A DNA stretch of 47,341 bases. It comes from Insolitispirillum peregrinum (GTDB taxonomy: Bacteria; Pseudomonadota; Alphaproteobacteria; Rhodospirillales; Rhodospirillaceae). This document shows, piece by piece, positions 9,123-17,648 of the stretch. The position numbers and the translations under genes were made by a program. Position 1 is the first letter of the stretch, and the number at the start of each line of letters is the position of its first letter. Below the pieces are notes generated by a model. The model was not told where the DNA came from and did not search any database. It saw nothing but the letters and a program-made list of their open reading frames with translations. Location of the stretch: NCBI RefSeq assembly GCF_900156605.1, contig NZ_FTOA01000013.1, forward strand, positions 1-47,341, read 5' to 3'.

Positions 9123-10481
9123 ATGGGCAGCGGCTGTTCTTTTCCGGCAACCTCCGATCCGCAGCAAGGTGAACAGCCTTTCGCGACCTTGCGCTTTGAT
9201 GCCTTGTGCCGCACGATCCGCGCCGTGCTGAACGTCGCTTTGGTGGTGATCCATCTGGACCCCACCAACGAATGGGGGACGCCATGCATCTGGCACGACA
9301 CCGCGCCAGAGCAGACTCCGCCCCCCTGGCAGGATCTCCGACTGCCCGCCGGGAGCCAGCCCACCCTGTTGCTGAATGATGCCCACGCCCACCCTGACCT
9401 CGGGCTCCCCCCCTGGGTACGTTTTTATGCCAGCCTGCCGATCGGGCCGGACGGAGCAGGGCGGGTGACGGTCATCGACAGCCACCCCCAGCCGATCACC
9501 GCCAGCCTGCGACAGAGGCTGGATGATTGCGGTGCCATTGCCGATCAGTGCTTGCGCCTGCACACGGCCGCCAGGGATGCCGAAGAACAGGAAGCCGAAT
9601 TCCGCCTGCTGACGGAGACCTCGACCGATACGATCGTCCGCGGAACGCTTGATGGCGTGCGCCTGTACATTTCACCGTCGGTGCGCACCTTGCTGGGATA
9701 TGAGCCGGATGAGTTGATCGGCCAGCGCGCCATTACCCTCACCCACCCTGACGATGTTCCGGCCTTTGCCGCCCTGATGCAGAAGGTGCGGAATGGTACC
9801 CTTGAGGTCGGTATCAGCGAACAGCGCCAGCGCCACAAGAACGGCTCATGGGTATGGCTGGAAGCCTTTGTCCGCCTGACCCATGACCGCCACAGCGGTT
9901 TGCCCAATGGCTATGTCTCGTCCGTCCGTGGAGTCGACCACCGGAAAAGGGTTGAAGCCCACCTCACGCAACTGGCCTCCCACGATCCATTGACCGGTCT
10001 GCCCAACCGCAGCCTGTTCCGGCAACAGTTGCAGGACACGCTTGCCACCGGACACGGGGCAGAGGTGATGGTCTTTTATATGGACCTCGACCGGTTCAAG
10101 CAGGTCAACGACACGCTCGGCCATCAAAGCGGCGACAGCGTCCTGCGCGAGGTCGCCCACCGCTTGCGCGCCATCCTGCGCCCCACCGACTGCATCGCCC
10201 GCCTGGGTGGCGACGAATTCACCGCCCTGCTGGTCGCCGACCGTCTGCACGCCAGCGACCTGGCCGCCCGACTGGTGGCCACCATCGCCGCCCCGATCCC
10301 CTGCGGCGGCACGCAGGCCCACATCGGCCTGAGCATCGGCATTGCCTGCTTTCCAGACCATGGCCGGTCAGCCGAAGCCCTGCTCGTTGCCGCAGATCAG
10401 GCCCTGTATCGCGCCAAAGCCGCGGGCCGGAACGGCTTTTGCTTTTTCACCCCGGATCAGGAGAATGGCGGACAGGCCTGA
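9123..10481 (+). CDS. Diguanylate cyclase with GAF-like and PAS sensor domains
   Basis: 452-residue cytoplasmic signalling protein; no membrane helix is seen. Residues ~20-150 resemble a GAF domain, ~158-280 a PAS domain (LLTETSTDTIVRGTLDG... HPDDVPAF... VRGVDHRKR), and ~285-445 a GGDEF domain. The active-site motif is intact (GGDEF, 362-366), as is the metal/substrate segment YMDLDRFKQVNDTLGH. An RxxD inhibitory site (RPTD, 353-356) lies exactly five residues before GGDEF, so product inhibition by c-di-GMP is likely. The start is the only good ATG, but its ribosome-binding site is poor. The gene is convergent with a CheZ-like gene, suggesting a motility link. Confidence 0.9.
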   Translation: MGSGCSFPATSDPQQGEQPFATLRFDALCRTIRAVLNVALVVIHLDPTNEWGTPCIWHDTAPEQTPPPWQDLRLPAGSQPTLLLNDAHAHPDLGLPPWVRFYASLPIGPDGAGRVTVIDSHPQPITASLRQRLDDCGAIADQCLRLHTAARDAEEQEAEFRLLTETSTDTIVRGTLDGVRLYISPSVRTLLGYEPDELIGQRAITLTHPDDVPAFAALMQKVRNGTLEVGISEQRQRHKNGSWVWLEAFVRLTHDRHSGLPNGYVSSVRGVDHRKRVEAHLTQLASHDPLTGLPNRSLFRQQLQDTLATGHGAEVMVFYMDLDRFKQVNDTLGHQSGDSVLREVAHRLRAILRPTDCIARLGGDEFTALLVADRLHASDLAARLVATIAAPIPCGGTQAHIGLSIGIACFPDHGRSAEALLVAADQALYRAKAAGRNGFCFFTPDQENGGQA

Positions 10482-10494
10482 CCCGACGACCGTC

Positions 10495-10863
10495 TTACCG
10501 TGGCAACCGCCTGCCCCGCAGCAGCAGGTCCACCTGCTCCTGCGTCAGCCCGTCGCTGGTGGGCGGGACATGCGCCGACAGTTCATCGCCCGGACTGGCT
10601 TTCTCGCGCAGATAGCGCAGCAGACGCCCGACTTTGGTCAACCGCTGCCCGGCCAGATCCTGAAAGGCACAGGCTTCGAGGATACCTTCCAGACGGGCGT
10701 GCGTGACCCGGTCCGGGGCCGAGGCCAGCAGCAGCTCGACCAGCCCCAGAATGCGATTCACCGCCAGTTCCTGTTCATGGGCAACAACGTCGAGGTGGTG
10801 AATGGCCGCCACCAGCGCCGCATCGACTGGAGGCTGAGAGGGGGAGGAAGACGATGGTGGCAC
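10495..10863 (-). CDS. CheZ-like chemotaxis protein phosphatase
   Basis: Likely dephosphorylates CheY-P. The central helix carries ILEACAFQDLAGQRLTKV, matching the CheZ catalytic signature in which Asp and Gln of QDLxGQ enter the CheY active site. The extreme C-terminus, LTQEQVDLLLRG, resembles the CheY-P-binding helix that ends CheZ proteins. At 122 residues it is shorter than enterobacterial CheZ (~214). I prefer GTG 10863: a longer frame reaches GTG 10956, but that lies in the T-tract of the infC terminator, and the added residues run through a CATACC-TTC-GGTATG palindrome. The start remains uncertain. No other che gene is in the window. Confidence 0.7.
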   Translation of the reverse strand: MPPSSSSPSQPPVDAALVAAIHHLDVVAHEQELAVNRILGLVELLLASAPDRVTHARLEGILEACAFQDLAGQRLTKVGRLLRYLREKASPGDELSAHVPPTSDGLTQEQVDLLLRGRRLPR

Positions 10864-10874
10864 GATCTGATACC

Positions 10875-10892
10875 CATACCGAAGGTATGGAT
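10875..10892. promoter_or_regulatory. Perfect palindrome upstream of the CheZ-like gene
   Basis: CCATACC-GAA-GGTATGG, seven paired bases each side of a 3-base centre, about 12-30 bases before the preferred GTG start. It could be an operator or an mRNA hairpin close to the ribosome-binding site. No recognised regulator family is suggested by its sequence. Confidence 0.4.
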
Positions 10893-10952
10893 AGTGTCGG
10901 TCGAACACACGTTTCGCGCAATTTAAAACCTGCGCGGCAGAGCACGGGTGAT

Positions 10953-10990
10953 GCACAAAAACAAAAACGGGCCGGAAAACTCCCGGCCCG
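10953..10990 (-). terminator. Rho-independent terminator of infC
   Basis: On the minus strand CGGGCCGG pairs with CCGGCCCG and is followed by TTTTTGTTTTTG. It lies about 80 bases after the infC stop codon and separates infC from the CheZ-like gene. Confidence 0.88.
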
Positions 10991-11070
10991 CCGAAGACAC
11001 GGATCCACCCCCGGGACCGGGGACATCACCGCCATCGCAAGTCCTAACGGAACCAGATGGTTCCGGCAGT

Positions 11071-11607
11071 TTATTTCGGAGACATCACCATGGTCATCTG
11101 ACGTCCCTCCATCTTGGGGAACTGCTCGACCTTGGTAATATCAGCGAAATCTTCACGCACACGGTTGAGCACATCCATGCCCAACTCCTGGTGCGCAAGT
11201 TCGCGACCACGGAAGCGCAGAGTGACCTTGACCTTGTTGCCTTCTTCGATGAAGCGGCGCAGGGAGCGCATCTTCACTTCGTAGTCGTTGTCGTCAATAT
11301 TCGGCCGCAGCTTGATCTCTTTGATTTCGATGACCTTCTGCTTTTTCTTTTGCTCGGCCTTCCGTTTCTGCGACTCGTACTTGAACTTGCCAAAGTCGAG
11401 AATCTTGCACACCGGAGGTTCGGCGTTCGGCGAGATTTCCACCAGGTCAAGCCCGGCCGACTCGGCCATTTCAATGGCTTCACGGATATGGACGACCCCG
11501 ACCTGTTCCCCTTCGGCATCGATCAGGCGGACGGTCTGGGACTTGATGGCATCGTTGACGCGCGGTCCATCTTTGGACGGCGGCGCCGTCATCGGCGGTC
11601 TAGCTAT
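11071..11607 (-). CDS. infC: Translation initiation factor IF-3
   Basis: Binds the 30S subunit and checks initiator codon-anticodon pairing. The 178-residue product has the N-domain ([20 protein letters not shown]), a lysine-rich linker ([11 protein letters not shown]) and the C-domain ([18 protein letters not shown]... GMDVLNRV). The best start is ATA at 11605-11607: AAGGGAGA lies 8 bases upstream, and the product begins MARPPM. The first downstream ATG (11592) lacks a ribosome-binding site at proper spacing. Non-standard starts are known for infC (AUU in E. coli), where they let IF-3 repress its own translation. Lies downstream of thrS, as in many bacteria. Confidence 0.93.
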   Translation of the reverse strand: MARPPMTAPPSKDGPRVNDAIKSQTVRLIDAEGEQVGVVHIREAIEMAESAGLDLVEISPNAEPPVCKILDFGKFKYESQKRKAEQKKKQKVIEIKEIKLRPNIDDNDYEVKMRSLRRFIEEGNKVKVTLRFRGRELAHQELGMDVLNRVREDFADITKVEQFPKMEGRQMTMVMSPK

Positions 11608-11867
11608 GTAAAAATCTCCCTTAGCCAGAGTTATGCTCAAAAGCCCACCCCGAAGGCTCAGGCTGAGCACCGGACCGACCCCCAGGGAAACCCCTCTCTT
11701 TCGGCGGTGACACAGCCCTCGGGATGATGATGGCGGGACAGGTCAAAGACCTGATTGCTTCCCGCACCACCGAGCGGCGGCAGTGGACTCTTATCCTTTG
11801 TGGCGCTGTCCCCGGAAACGGGCAAAGCCCGTCCCGGAGCAGAACCGGTATCAAGTCGCCGGCGGGG
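11608..11867 (-). other. thrS-infC intercistronic region
   Basis: About 260 bases with no gene. A hairpin around 11812-11837 (CCGG..ACGGGC / GCCCGT..CCGG) lies shortly after the thrS stop. On the minus strand it is followed by only a short TT, so it is at best a weak terminator and partial read-through into infC is plausible. The infC ribosome-binding site AAGGGAGA is at the low-coordinate end. Confidence 0.5.
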
Positions 11868-13784
11868 TTAGCACCCCGGCATGGCGGCTTCTGCTTGGAG
11901 TGTATCCAGCGCCGTTCCCAGCGCAAGGATTTCTTGGGCCTTTTCGCTGCCCAGACGGCGCAGGGCAACGGTTTTTTCTTCCGCTTCGCGCTTGCCGACC
12001 ACGGCAATCACCGGCACCTTGGCCAGCGAGTGCTCACGGACCTTGTAATTGATCTTTTCGTTGCGGGTATCAACCTCGACCTTCAGGCCGCGCGCCCGCA
12101 TCGCTGCGGCAACCTCTTCGGCGTACTCGTTGCCGTCGCTGGTGATCGTGGCCACCACCACCTGGGTCGGGGCCAACCACAGCGGGAACTTTCCGGCGTA
12201 GTTTTCGATCAGCATGCCGATGAAGCGTTCGAACGACCCGAGGATCGCCCGGTGCAGCATCACCGGACGGTGACGGTTGCCGTCTTCGCCGACGTATTCG
12301 GCATCCAGACGCTCGGGCAGCACAAAGTCCACCTGCAGCGTCCCGCACTGCCAGTCACGCCCAATGGCATCGCGCAGAACGAATTCCAGCTTCGGGCCAT
12401 AGAAAGCCCCTTCGCCGGGGTTCAGGGTCCAGGCCAGACCGGCGGCGTCGGTGGCGTCCTTCAGGGCGGCTTCGGCCTTGTCCCAGGTGGCATCGGTCCC
12501 GGCGCGCTTTTCCGGCCGGTCGGAGAACTTCACCCGGACTTCGGTAAAGCCAAGGTCCTTGTAGACGCTTTGCAGCAGGTCACAGAAGGCCTTGGTTTCG
12601 GTGATGATCTGGTCTTCGGTACAGAAGATGTGCGCATCGTCCTGGGTAAAGGCCCGCACGCGCATCAGGCCGTGCAGACTGCCCGACGGCTCGTTGCGGT
12701 GACAGGCGCCGAACTCGGCCATGCGCAGCGGCAGGTCACGATAGGACTTGATGCCCTGATTGAAGATCTGCACGTGGCACGGGCAGTTCATCGGCTTGAT
12801 GGCGAGGGTTTTTTCTTCCGCCTCGCTGATGAACATCCCTTCGCGGAACTTTTCCCAGTGGCCCGAATGCTCCCACAGCACACGATCGACCATCTGCGGC
12901 GTATTCACTTCCACATAGCCCGCCGCATCCAGCCGGTTGCGCATGTAGGTCTGCAGCGCCCGGTACAGACGCCAGCCTTTCGGGTGCCAGAACACCGCGC
13001 CTTGCGCCACGTCCTGCAGGTGGAACAGGCCCATTTCGCGGCCCAGCTTGCGATGGTCGCGCTTTTCGGCTTCCTCCAGCATGTGGAGGTAGTCCTTCAG
13101 CTGCTTTTCGGTCGCCCAGGCGGTGCCATAGATACGCTGCAGCATCTCGTTGCGCGAATCACCGCGCCAATAGGCTCCGGCGACCTTCATCAGCTTGAAA
13201 TGCTTGCCCATCTTGCCGGTGGACGGCAGGTGCGGCCCACGGCACAGGTCTTTCCACTTGCCCTGGCGGTAGACGGTGATGGTCTGCCCGGCCGGGATCG
13301 CTTCGATCAGCTCGGCCTTGTACTTTTCACCGATCTCGAGGAAATGGGCGATGGCGGCGTCGCGGTCCCATTCTTCGCGGATGATCTGTTCGTTGCGGTC
13401 AACGATTTCGCGCATCTTCGCTTCGATCTGTTCCAGATCTTCGGTCGAAAAGGGCGTGTCGCGCGCAAAGTCGTAATAAAAGCCGTTTTCAATCGCCGGA
13501 CCGATGGTCACCTGCGTGCCCGGATACAACTCCTGTACCGCTTCGGCCATCACATGGGCGGCGTCGTGGCGGATCAGCTCCAGCGCCGCGTCGTCCTTGA
13601 CCGTCACCACCGACAGCGCAGCGTCGCTGTCAATTGTCCGGCCCAGATCCCACATGTCACCGTTGACGAACACCGCCAACGCCGCCTTGGCAAGGCTGGG
13701 GGCAATATCCGCAGCCACCGACGCGCCGGTAACCGGGCCTTCGTAGTGGCGAACGCTGCCGTCCGGCAGGGTAATGGCAACCAT
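11868..13784 (-). CDS. thrS: Threonyl-tRNA synthetase
   Basis: Charges tRNA-Thr. The 638-residue length is normal. Domains in order: TGS (~1-62, [16 protein letters not shown]), editing/SAD domain with [11 protein letters not shown], class II catalytic core with CPCHVQIF and the [15 protein letters not shown] motif 2 region, and an anticodon-binding C-domain ([10 protein letters not shown]). The H-x3-H and cysteine motifs expected for the editing and zinc sites are visible. I chose ATG 13784 because the TGS domain begins there; a longer frame to 13919 adds non-homologous residues. AAGAGA lies about 10 bases upstream. Confidence 0.96.
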   Translation of the reverse strand: MVAITLPDGSVRHYEGPVTGASVAADIAPSLAKAALAVFVNGDMWDLGRTIDSDAALSVVTVKDDAALELIRHDAAHVMAEAVQELYPGTQVTIGPAIENGFYYDFARDTPFSTEDLEQIEAKMREIVDRNEQIIREEWDRDAAIAHFLEIGEKYKAELIEAIPAGQTITVYRQGKWKDLCRGPHLPSTGKMGKHFKLMKVAGAYWRGDSRNEMLQRIYGTAWATEKQLKDYLHMLEEAEKRDHRKLGREMGLFHLQDVAQGAVFWHPKGWRLYRALQTYMRNRLDAAGYVEVNTPQMVDRVLWEHSGHWEKFREGMFISEAEEKTLAIKPMNCPCHVQIFNQGIKSYRDLPLRMAEFGACHRNEPSGSLHGLMRVRAFTQDDAHIFCTEDQIITETKAFCDLLQSVYKDLGFTEVRVKFSDRPEKRAGTDATWDKAEAALKDATDAAGLAWTLNPGEGAFYGPKLEFVLRDAIGRDWQCGTLQVDFVLPERLDAEYVGEDGNRHRPVMLHRAILGSFERFIGMLIENYAGKFPLWLAPTQVVVATITSDGNEYAEEVAAAMRARGLKVEVDTRNEKINYKVREHSLAKVPVIAVVGKREAEEKTVALRRLGSEKAQEILALGTALDTLQAEAAMPGC

Positions 13785-13818
13785 TGTTATAATCTCTTTT
13801 CCTGACACCCGATGGCGC

Positions 13819-13846
13819 ACGATAGCGCGCCCGGGCGATGTTGCAA
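13819..13846 (-). promoter_or_regulatory. Putative thrS promoter
   Basis: On the minus strand TTGCAA (13846-13841) and TATCGT (13824-13819) are separated by 16 bases, followed about 25 bases later by the thrS ribosome-binding site. Three to four of six bases match consensus in each box. Confidence 0.4.
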
Positions 13847-14145
13847 GCAGTTCGGCGGGTCCCGCCTGACTCATGAAAGGGAACGTCACATGCAGCGGAG
13901 CACCGCCAGCGGCGAGCAAAGGCTCAAGCCGAGGATCAGCACTCCGTGCCCATAGTTCGTGTCACCGCCGTCGCCAAAGCAACGCGGATCATCACACAAC
14001 CGATGGATAACGAACCAGAGACCACGGAACTCGTCCTGACCAGAAACAACAGACGGATCAAGAAAAATACTCTTGATCCGTCTGTTTATAGCATCCATGC
14101 GCCCAAAAGGCCAGAATTTGTCCTGCCATCAGGCGCGCAAGGCCG
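13847..14145. other. Intergenic region upstream of thrS
   Basis: About 300 bases with no supported gene apart from a strong hairpin near 14050-14084. A 70-codon minus-strand frame (13886-14098) crosses that hairpin and has no ribosome-binding site, so I do not call it. No T-box or tRNA gene is seen. Confidence 0.5.
14045..14090 (-). terminator. Terminator hairpin after the glycosyltransferase operon
   Basis: A perfect 14-base-pair stem (CAGACGGATCAAGA, 14050-14063, with TCTTGATCCGTCTG, 14071-14084) around a 7-base loop. The minus strand continues TTGTTTCTGG, a moderate U-tract. It lies about 60 bases after the stop of the GT9 gene. Confidence 0.75.
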
Positions 14146-15075
14146 TCATGACGCCACCGCAGCCATTACCTGCGCCGGGGTCAGGTCGGTTGCCAGCGAG
14201 GCCACCCGCAGGAACTGCACCTGCTCACCACGCTGGCCGCACAGCGCCGGGTCGGACGCCTGGGAGTACAGCACCACACAGCGGCAGCCACAGCCCGCCG
14301 CCAGATGCATCGGCCCGGTATCATTGCCAATCGCCACCTGCGCCCGCCGGGCCAATGCCGCCAGATCGGCAATGCCGGTTTTCCCGATCAGGGACACCGC
14401 CTGCGGACAGGCCGCCTGCACCGCATCGGCGGCGTCCTGTTCACTGGCTGTCCCGACCACCACCGGCGTCACCCCTTGCGCGGCCAGCAATACCGCCAGT
14501 TCGGCATAGCCCGCCGCTGGCCAGCGCTTGTCCGGGCGGTGGGGTGCCCCACCGGGGACCAGCAAAGCAAAGGGCTCAGACAGGGCAAAGGCCGTGATCT
14601 CGGCATCCAGCCACGACAGATCGGGTCGGCTGAGCGGCTCGATGCCCGCATCGCGCAACTGCTCGGCCTGACGCTCGATGGTGTGCATCCCGTCCCGCTG
14701 CGGATTGCGGTGCGGATGGGAACAGCCACGGGCAATCCCCGACCACTCCACCGCCTTTGGCCCGCCCAGCAAGCGCAGATAGCCGGAAGAACGATCCGAG
14801 GTTTGCAGGTCATAGACCCGCTCGAACTGACCGCTGCGCAACAGCCGCCGCAAGGCCCGCATCTTGCCGACCTGCCACAATTTGGGCCGCTCGTCGATCC
14901 ACACCTCGTCAAACCACGGGCTGCGGCGCGCCAGATCGGCAAACAGGCGGGTGGTCAACAAGGTGATCCTCGCCTGCGGGTGAGCCGCCCGAATGGCGGC
15001 AAACGGCCCGAACGCCTGCACGAAATCGCCCAGCGCCGACAGCTTGATCACCAGAATGCGCGCCGGGTCACTCAT
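14146..15075 (-). CDS. Glycosyltransferase family 9 (heptosyltransferase-like)
   Basis: 309-residue GT-B enzyme resembling ADP-heptose:LPS heptosyltransferases. The N-terminal ILVIKLSALGDFVQAFGP is the family start, and the C-terminal half holds ALLVPGGAPHRPDKRWP and the nucleotide-sugar site GNDTGPMHLAAGCGCRCVVLYS. It probably adds a sugar to the lipopolysaccharide inner core at the cytoplasmic face; the exact donor is not determinable. Its ATG overlaps the stop of the upstream GT4 gene by four bases (ATGA), so the two are translationally coupled. Confidence 0.88.
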   Translation of the reverse strand: MSDPARILVIKLSALGDFVQAFGPFAAIRAAHPQARITLLTTRLFADLARRSPWFDEVWIDERPKLWQVGKMRALRRLLRSGQFERVYDLQTSDRSSGYLRLLGGPKAVEWSGIARGCSHPHRNPQRDGMHTIERQAEQLRDAGIEPLSRPDLSWLDAEITAFALSEPFALLVPGGAPHRPDKRWPAAGYAELAVLLAAQGVTPVVVGTASEQDAADAVQAACPQAVSLIGKTGIADLAALARRAQVAIGNDTGPMHLAAGCGCRCVVLYSQASDPALCGQRGEQVQFLRVASLATDLTPAQVMAAVAS

Positions 15076-16277
15076 CGGGTCAGGACTTCACGATACACAT
15101 CAAGGGTTTTCGCACACATCGCCTCGGTGGAAAAATGCCGCCGGACATGGGCCATTTCCCGCTGGGCCAGCGCCTCGCGCTGCTGCGGGGTCAGGGTCAG
15201 GGCTTCGCGCAGCATGGTCGCCAGCGAGCCGGGATGCATCGCCCCGAACAGCCAGCCGGTCTGGTGATGCTGGACGATTTCCGGCGAGCCACCATGGTCC
15301 GGCGCCACCACCGGCCGCCCCATCGCCTGCGCTTCCGCCGGAACGCGGCCAAAGGCTTCGGGGTCAGTCGAGGCGCAAACCACCACATCGGCCAGCATGT
15401 AGGCCGCGGGCATGTCGTGGCAATCGTCGGCCACCTGCACCCGGTCCCGCAGACCGGCGGCCTCAATGGCGTCGTCCACTTCCTGCCGATAGGCCGTCCG
15501 CCCCTGATCAGACCCAACCAGTACACAGCGGAACCGCAGGTCTTTCAGGCGCTTCAGGGCCTCGATCAGCAGCAGTTGTCCCTTCCAGCGGGTCAGCCGT
15601 CCGGGCAGCATGATCACCGGCTCGTCATCGGCCAGCCGCCAGCGCTGTGACAACTGGATCATCCGTTCGGCGCTGACCTTGTCGGGGTCAAAGCGGCTGA
15701 AGTCCACCCCCCGGTGGATCACCCGGATCTTGTTGTCATCCACACCATAGGTGCTGATCATGTGCCCACGGATGAATTCGGAAATGGCGATCACCCGGTC
15801 GCCTTCGGTCATCACCGCGTTATAGCGGCGCTTGATTGCAAACGGCCCTAAATTATAGGTGCCGTGGAACGTCGTGACAAAAGGGACTCCCGTGGTTCGG
15901 GCCGCCTGCAGTGCACTCCATGCCGGAGCGCGCGAGCGGGCATGAATCAACGAGACGCCCCGTTCCCTGACCAGTCGCGCCAGGGCATCGCCATTGCGGC
16001 GGATTTTCAGCGGGTTTTTGGTCGCCAGCGGCATCGTCACGTGCTCGGCACCGATACGGTCAAGCTCCCGCACCATCCGCCCGCCCTCACTGGCCACCAC
16101 CGCCCGCCATCCGGCCTGAACCAGGGCTTGGGCGATCTCGATGGTGCCACGCTCAACGCCACCGGTTTCAAGCCGGGGCAGCACCTGCAAAATGGTCGGT
16201 GGCTGCCCGCCGGCATCGGTGGGGGCAGGGGTTGGGACGGACGATGCTTCGGTGTTAAGATACGGGTTCACAATCAT
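15072..16277 (-). CDS. Glycosyltransferase family 4
   Basis: 401-residue GT-B glycosyltransferase. The N-terminal domain has VLPRLETGGVERGTIEIAQAL, and the donor-binding C-domain has MLPGRLTRWKGQLLLIEAL and the E-x7-E motif in DPEAFGRVPAEAQAMGRPVVA. No signal peptide; probably acts at the cytoplasmic side of the inner membrane in lipopolysaccharide or capsule synthesis, as the coupled GT9 gene suggests. It is divergent from the alpha/beta hydrolase gene with 36 bases between starts. Confidence 0.88.
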   Translation of the reverse strand: MIVNPYLNTEASSVPTPAPTDAGGQPPTILQVLPRLETGGVERGTIEIAQALVQAGWRAVVASEGGRMVRELDRIGAEHVTMPLATKNPLKIRRNGDALARLVRERGVSLIHARSRAPAWSALQAARTTGVPFVTTFHGTYNLGPFAIKRRYNAVMTEGDRVIAISEFIRGHMISTYGVDDNKIRVIHRGVDFSRFDPDKVSAERMIQLSQRWRLADDEPVIMLPGRLTRWKGQLLLIEALKRLKDLRFRCVLVGSDQGRTAYRQEVDDAIEAAGLRDRVQVADDCHDMPAAYMLADVVVCASTDPEAFGRVPAEAQAMGRPVVAPDHGGSPEIVQHHQTGWLFGAMHPGSLATMLREALTLTPQQREALAQREMAHVRRHFSTEAMCAKTLDVYREVLTR

Positions 16278-16313
16278 TATTCTTTCAAATCAGCAGAGCG
16301 GTCGAATAGCCAA

Positions 16314-17096
16314 ATGACACCCGATACTCTCGCCGAAAACCGGCCCCGGATACTATCACGGCCTGACGGTTCGTCCATTGCCTATCACCAGAGCCCCGGC
16401 GACGGAGTCGGGGTGGTTTTCCTGCATGGCCTGAAGTCAGACATGAACGGTGGCAAGGCCCTGTACGTTGAACAGTGGTGCCACCAACACAATCGCCCGT
16501 TTCTCCGCTTTGACCAGTTGGGCCATGGTCAGAGTTCGGGGCAATTCATCGACGGAACCATCGGACGCTGGGCCGAAGACACCGTCGCTGTTTTAGACAG
16601 CCTGTGCGATGGCCCGCAAGTCCTGATTGGCTCGTCGATGGGTGGTTGGGTGATGTTGCTGGCCGCCCTGGCCCGCCCGGAAAAGGTCGTCGGCCTGTTG
16701 GGCATTGCTCCGGCACCGGATTTTACCGATGACCTGACACGTTCGCAGATCAGCCCTGAACAGTGGGAAGCCCTGCAACGGGACGGAATTTGCTATTTTA
16801 ACAGCGATTATTCCTGTGACCCTTACCCGCTGACCAAAGCCCTGTTCGATGACGGACACGCCAATTCCCTGCTGCACAGCCCGATTCCCTATCACGGCCC
16901 GGTGCGTATCCTGCATGGACAACAGGACGACTCGGTGCCTTGGGAACGCTCGCTGACCCTGGCCCGCCAGCTGGTCAGCGATGATGTTCTGTGTACCTTC
17001 ATCAAACGTGGCGACCACCGGCTGTCCGAGCCGGAAGACCTGGAACGCATGACGCGCACGCTTGATGAACTGCTGGCGCGCGTCGGTCCGACATAA
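16314..17096 (+). CDS. Alpha/beta hydrolase
   Basis: 260-residue serine hydrolase. The nucleophile elbow is GSSMG (S108), the acid is probably in HGQQDDSVPW and the histidine in KRGDHRLSEPEDL, so the triad looks complete. The oxyanion region is VVFLHGLKSDMNG. The overall pattern resembles ABHD10/palmitoyl-thioesterase-like bacterial hydrolases, but the substrate is unknown. I chose ATG 16314 because the conserved fold begins shortly after; a longer frame runs upstream antisense to the GT4 gene and is rejected. The NADAR gene follows 34 bases downstream and may be co-transcribed. Confidence 0.85.
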   Translation: MTPDTLAENRPRILSRPDGSSIAYHQSPGDGVGVVFLHGLKSDMNGGKALYVEQWCHQHNRPFLRFDQLGHGQSSGQFIDGTIGRWAEDTVAVLDSLCDGPQVLIGSSMGGWVMLLAALARPEKVVGLLGIAPAPDFTDDLTRSQISPEQWEALQRDGICYFNSDYSCDPYPLTKALFDDGHANSLLHSPIPYHGPVRILHGQQDDSVPWERSLTLARQLVSDDVLCTFIKRGDHRLSEPEDLERMTRTLDELLARVGPT

Positions 17097-17130
17097 CCGA
17101 CCCGGTAGAACCGAAAGGACTGCAGACAGC

Positions 17131-17571
17131 ATGTATGATGGACAACACGACCTGCCAATCGACGAGTTCACCGCCGAATTTTACTGGCTGTCCAACTTCT
17201 CGCCAGCCCCGATCGACTATGAGGGCGAGCTGTACATGACTGTCGAAAATGCCTTTCAGGCCGCCAAGACCAGCGATCACCGCGCCCGCGCCCTGATCCG
17301 CGATTGCGGCCCGGACGAGGCCAAGATGCGCGGCCTGCATGTGCCGCTGCGCCCGGACTGGGAACAGTGCCGGGTGGCAGTGATGGAAGATTTGCTCGAC
17401 GCCAAATTCGCCATCCCCGCCCTGCGGCGGCGCCTGATCGCCACTGGCGACCGGCCCATCATCAACCGCAACGTCTTTGGCGATACCTTTTGGGGTCTGT
17501 GCCGGGATCAGGGACGCAATGAACTGGGCGAAGCGATCATGCGGGTTCGCAACCGGATACAGGCCCGGTAA
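17131..17571 (+). CDS. NADAR (YbiA-like) family protein
   Basis: 146-residue NADAR domain covering nearly the whole protein. Family motifs are visible: FYWLSNFSPAPIDYEGELY, TVENAFQAAK, LRRRLIATGDRPIIN and FGDTFWG. Some members (YbiA/RibX type) hydrolyse the N-glycosidic bond of early riboflavin intermediates, and others remove ADP-ribose from guanine. Which applies here cannot be told. AAAGGA lies 11 bases before ATG 17131. A strong terminator follows. Confidence 0.88.
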   Translation: MYDGQHDLPIDEFTAEFYWLSNFSPAPIDYEGELYMTVENAFQAAKTSDHRARALIRDCGPDEAKMRGLHVPLRPDWEQCRVAVMEDLLDAKFAIPALRRRLIATGDRPIINRNVFGDTFWGLCRDQGRNELGEAIMRVRNRIQAR

Positions 17572-17594
17572 ACCGGCCCTCAGGCCACCGATAC

Positions 17595-17632
17595 AAAAAA
17601 GGGCGCCTTCCACACGGAAGACGCCCTTTTTT
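17595..17632. terminator. Bidirectional Rho-independent terminator
   Basis: AAAAAAGGGCG-CTTCC pairs with GGAAG-CGCCCTTTTTT around CACAC, with A6 on one side and T6 on the other, between the convergent NADAR and helicase genes. Confidence 0.92.
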
Positions 17633-17648
17633 CATTCATCCGAGAGGA

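Noticed and set aside
10864-10956. N-terminal extension of the CheZ-like protein to GTG 10956
   Set aside because: That GTG lies in the U-tract of the infC terminator with no ribosome-binding site, so the shorter form is preferred, though not proven.
11724-13805. A 693-codon plus-strand frame opposite thrS
   Set aside because: It is antisense to the fully conserved thrS and has no recognisable protein features. The same holds for plus-strand frames opposite leuC (29970-31628) and ffh (33996-35654), and the minus-strand frame opposite eutB (21134-22933).
13886-14098. A 70-codon minus-strand frame upstream of thrS
   Set aside because: It runs through the perfect terminator hairpin, has no ribosome-binding site and shows no protein-like pattern.
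15864-16313. N-terminal extension of the alpha/beta hydrolase
   Set aside because: The 150 extra codons are antisense to the GT4 gene and resemble shadow coding; the hydrolase fold begins just after ATG 16314.
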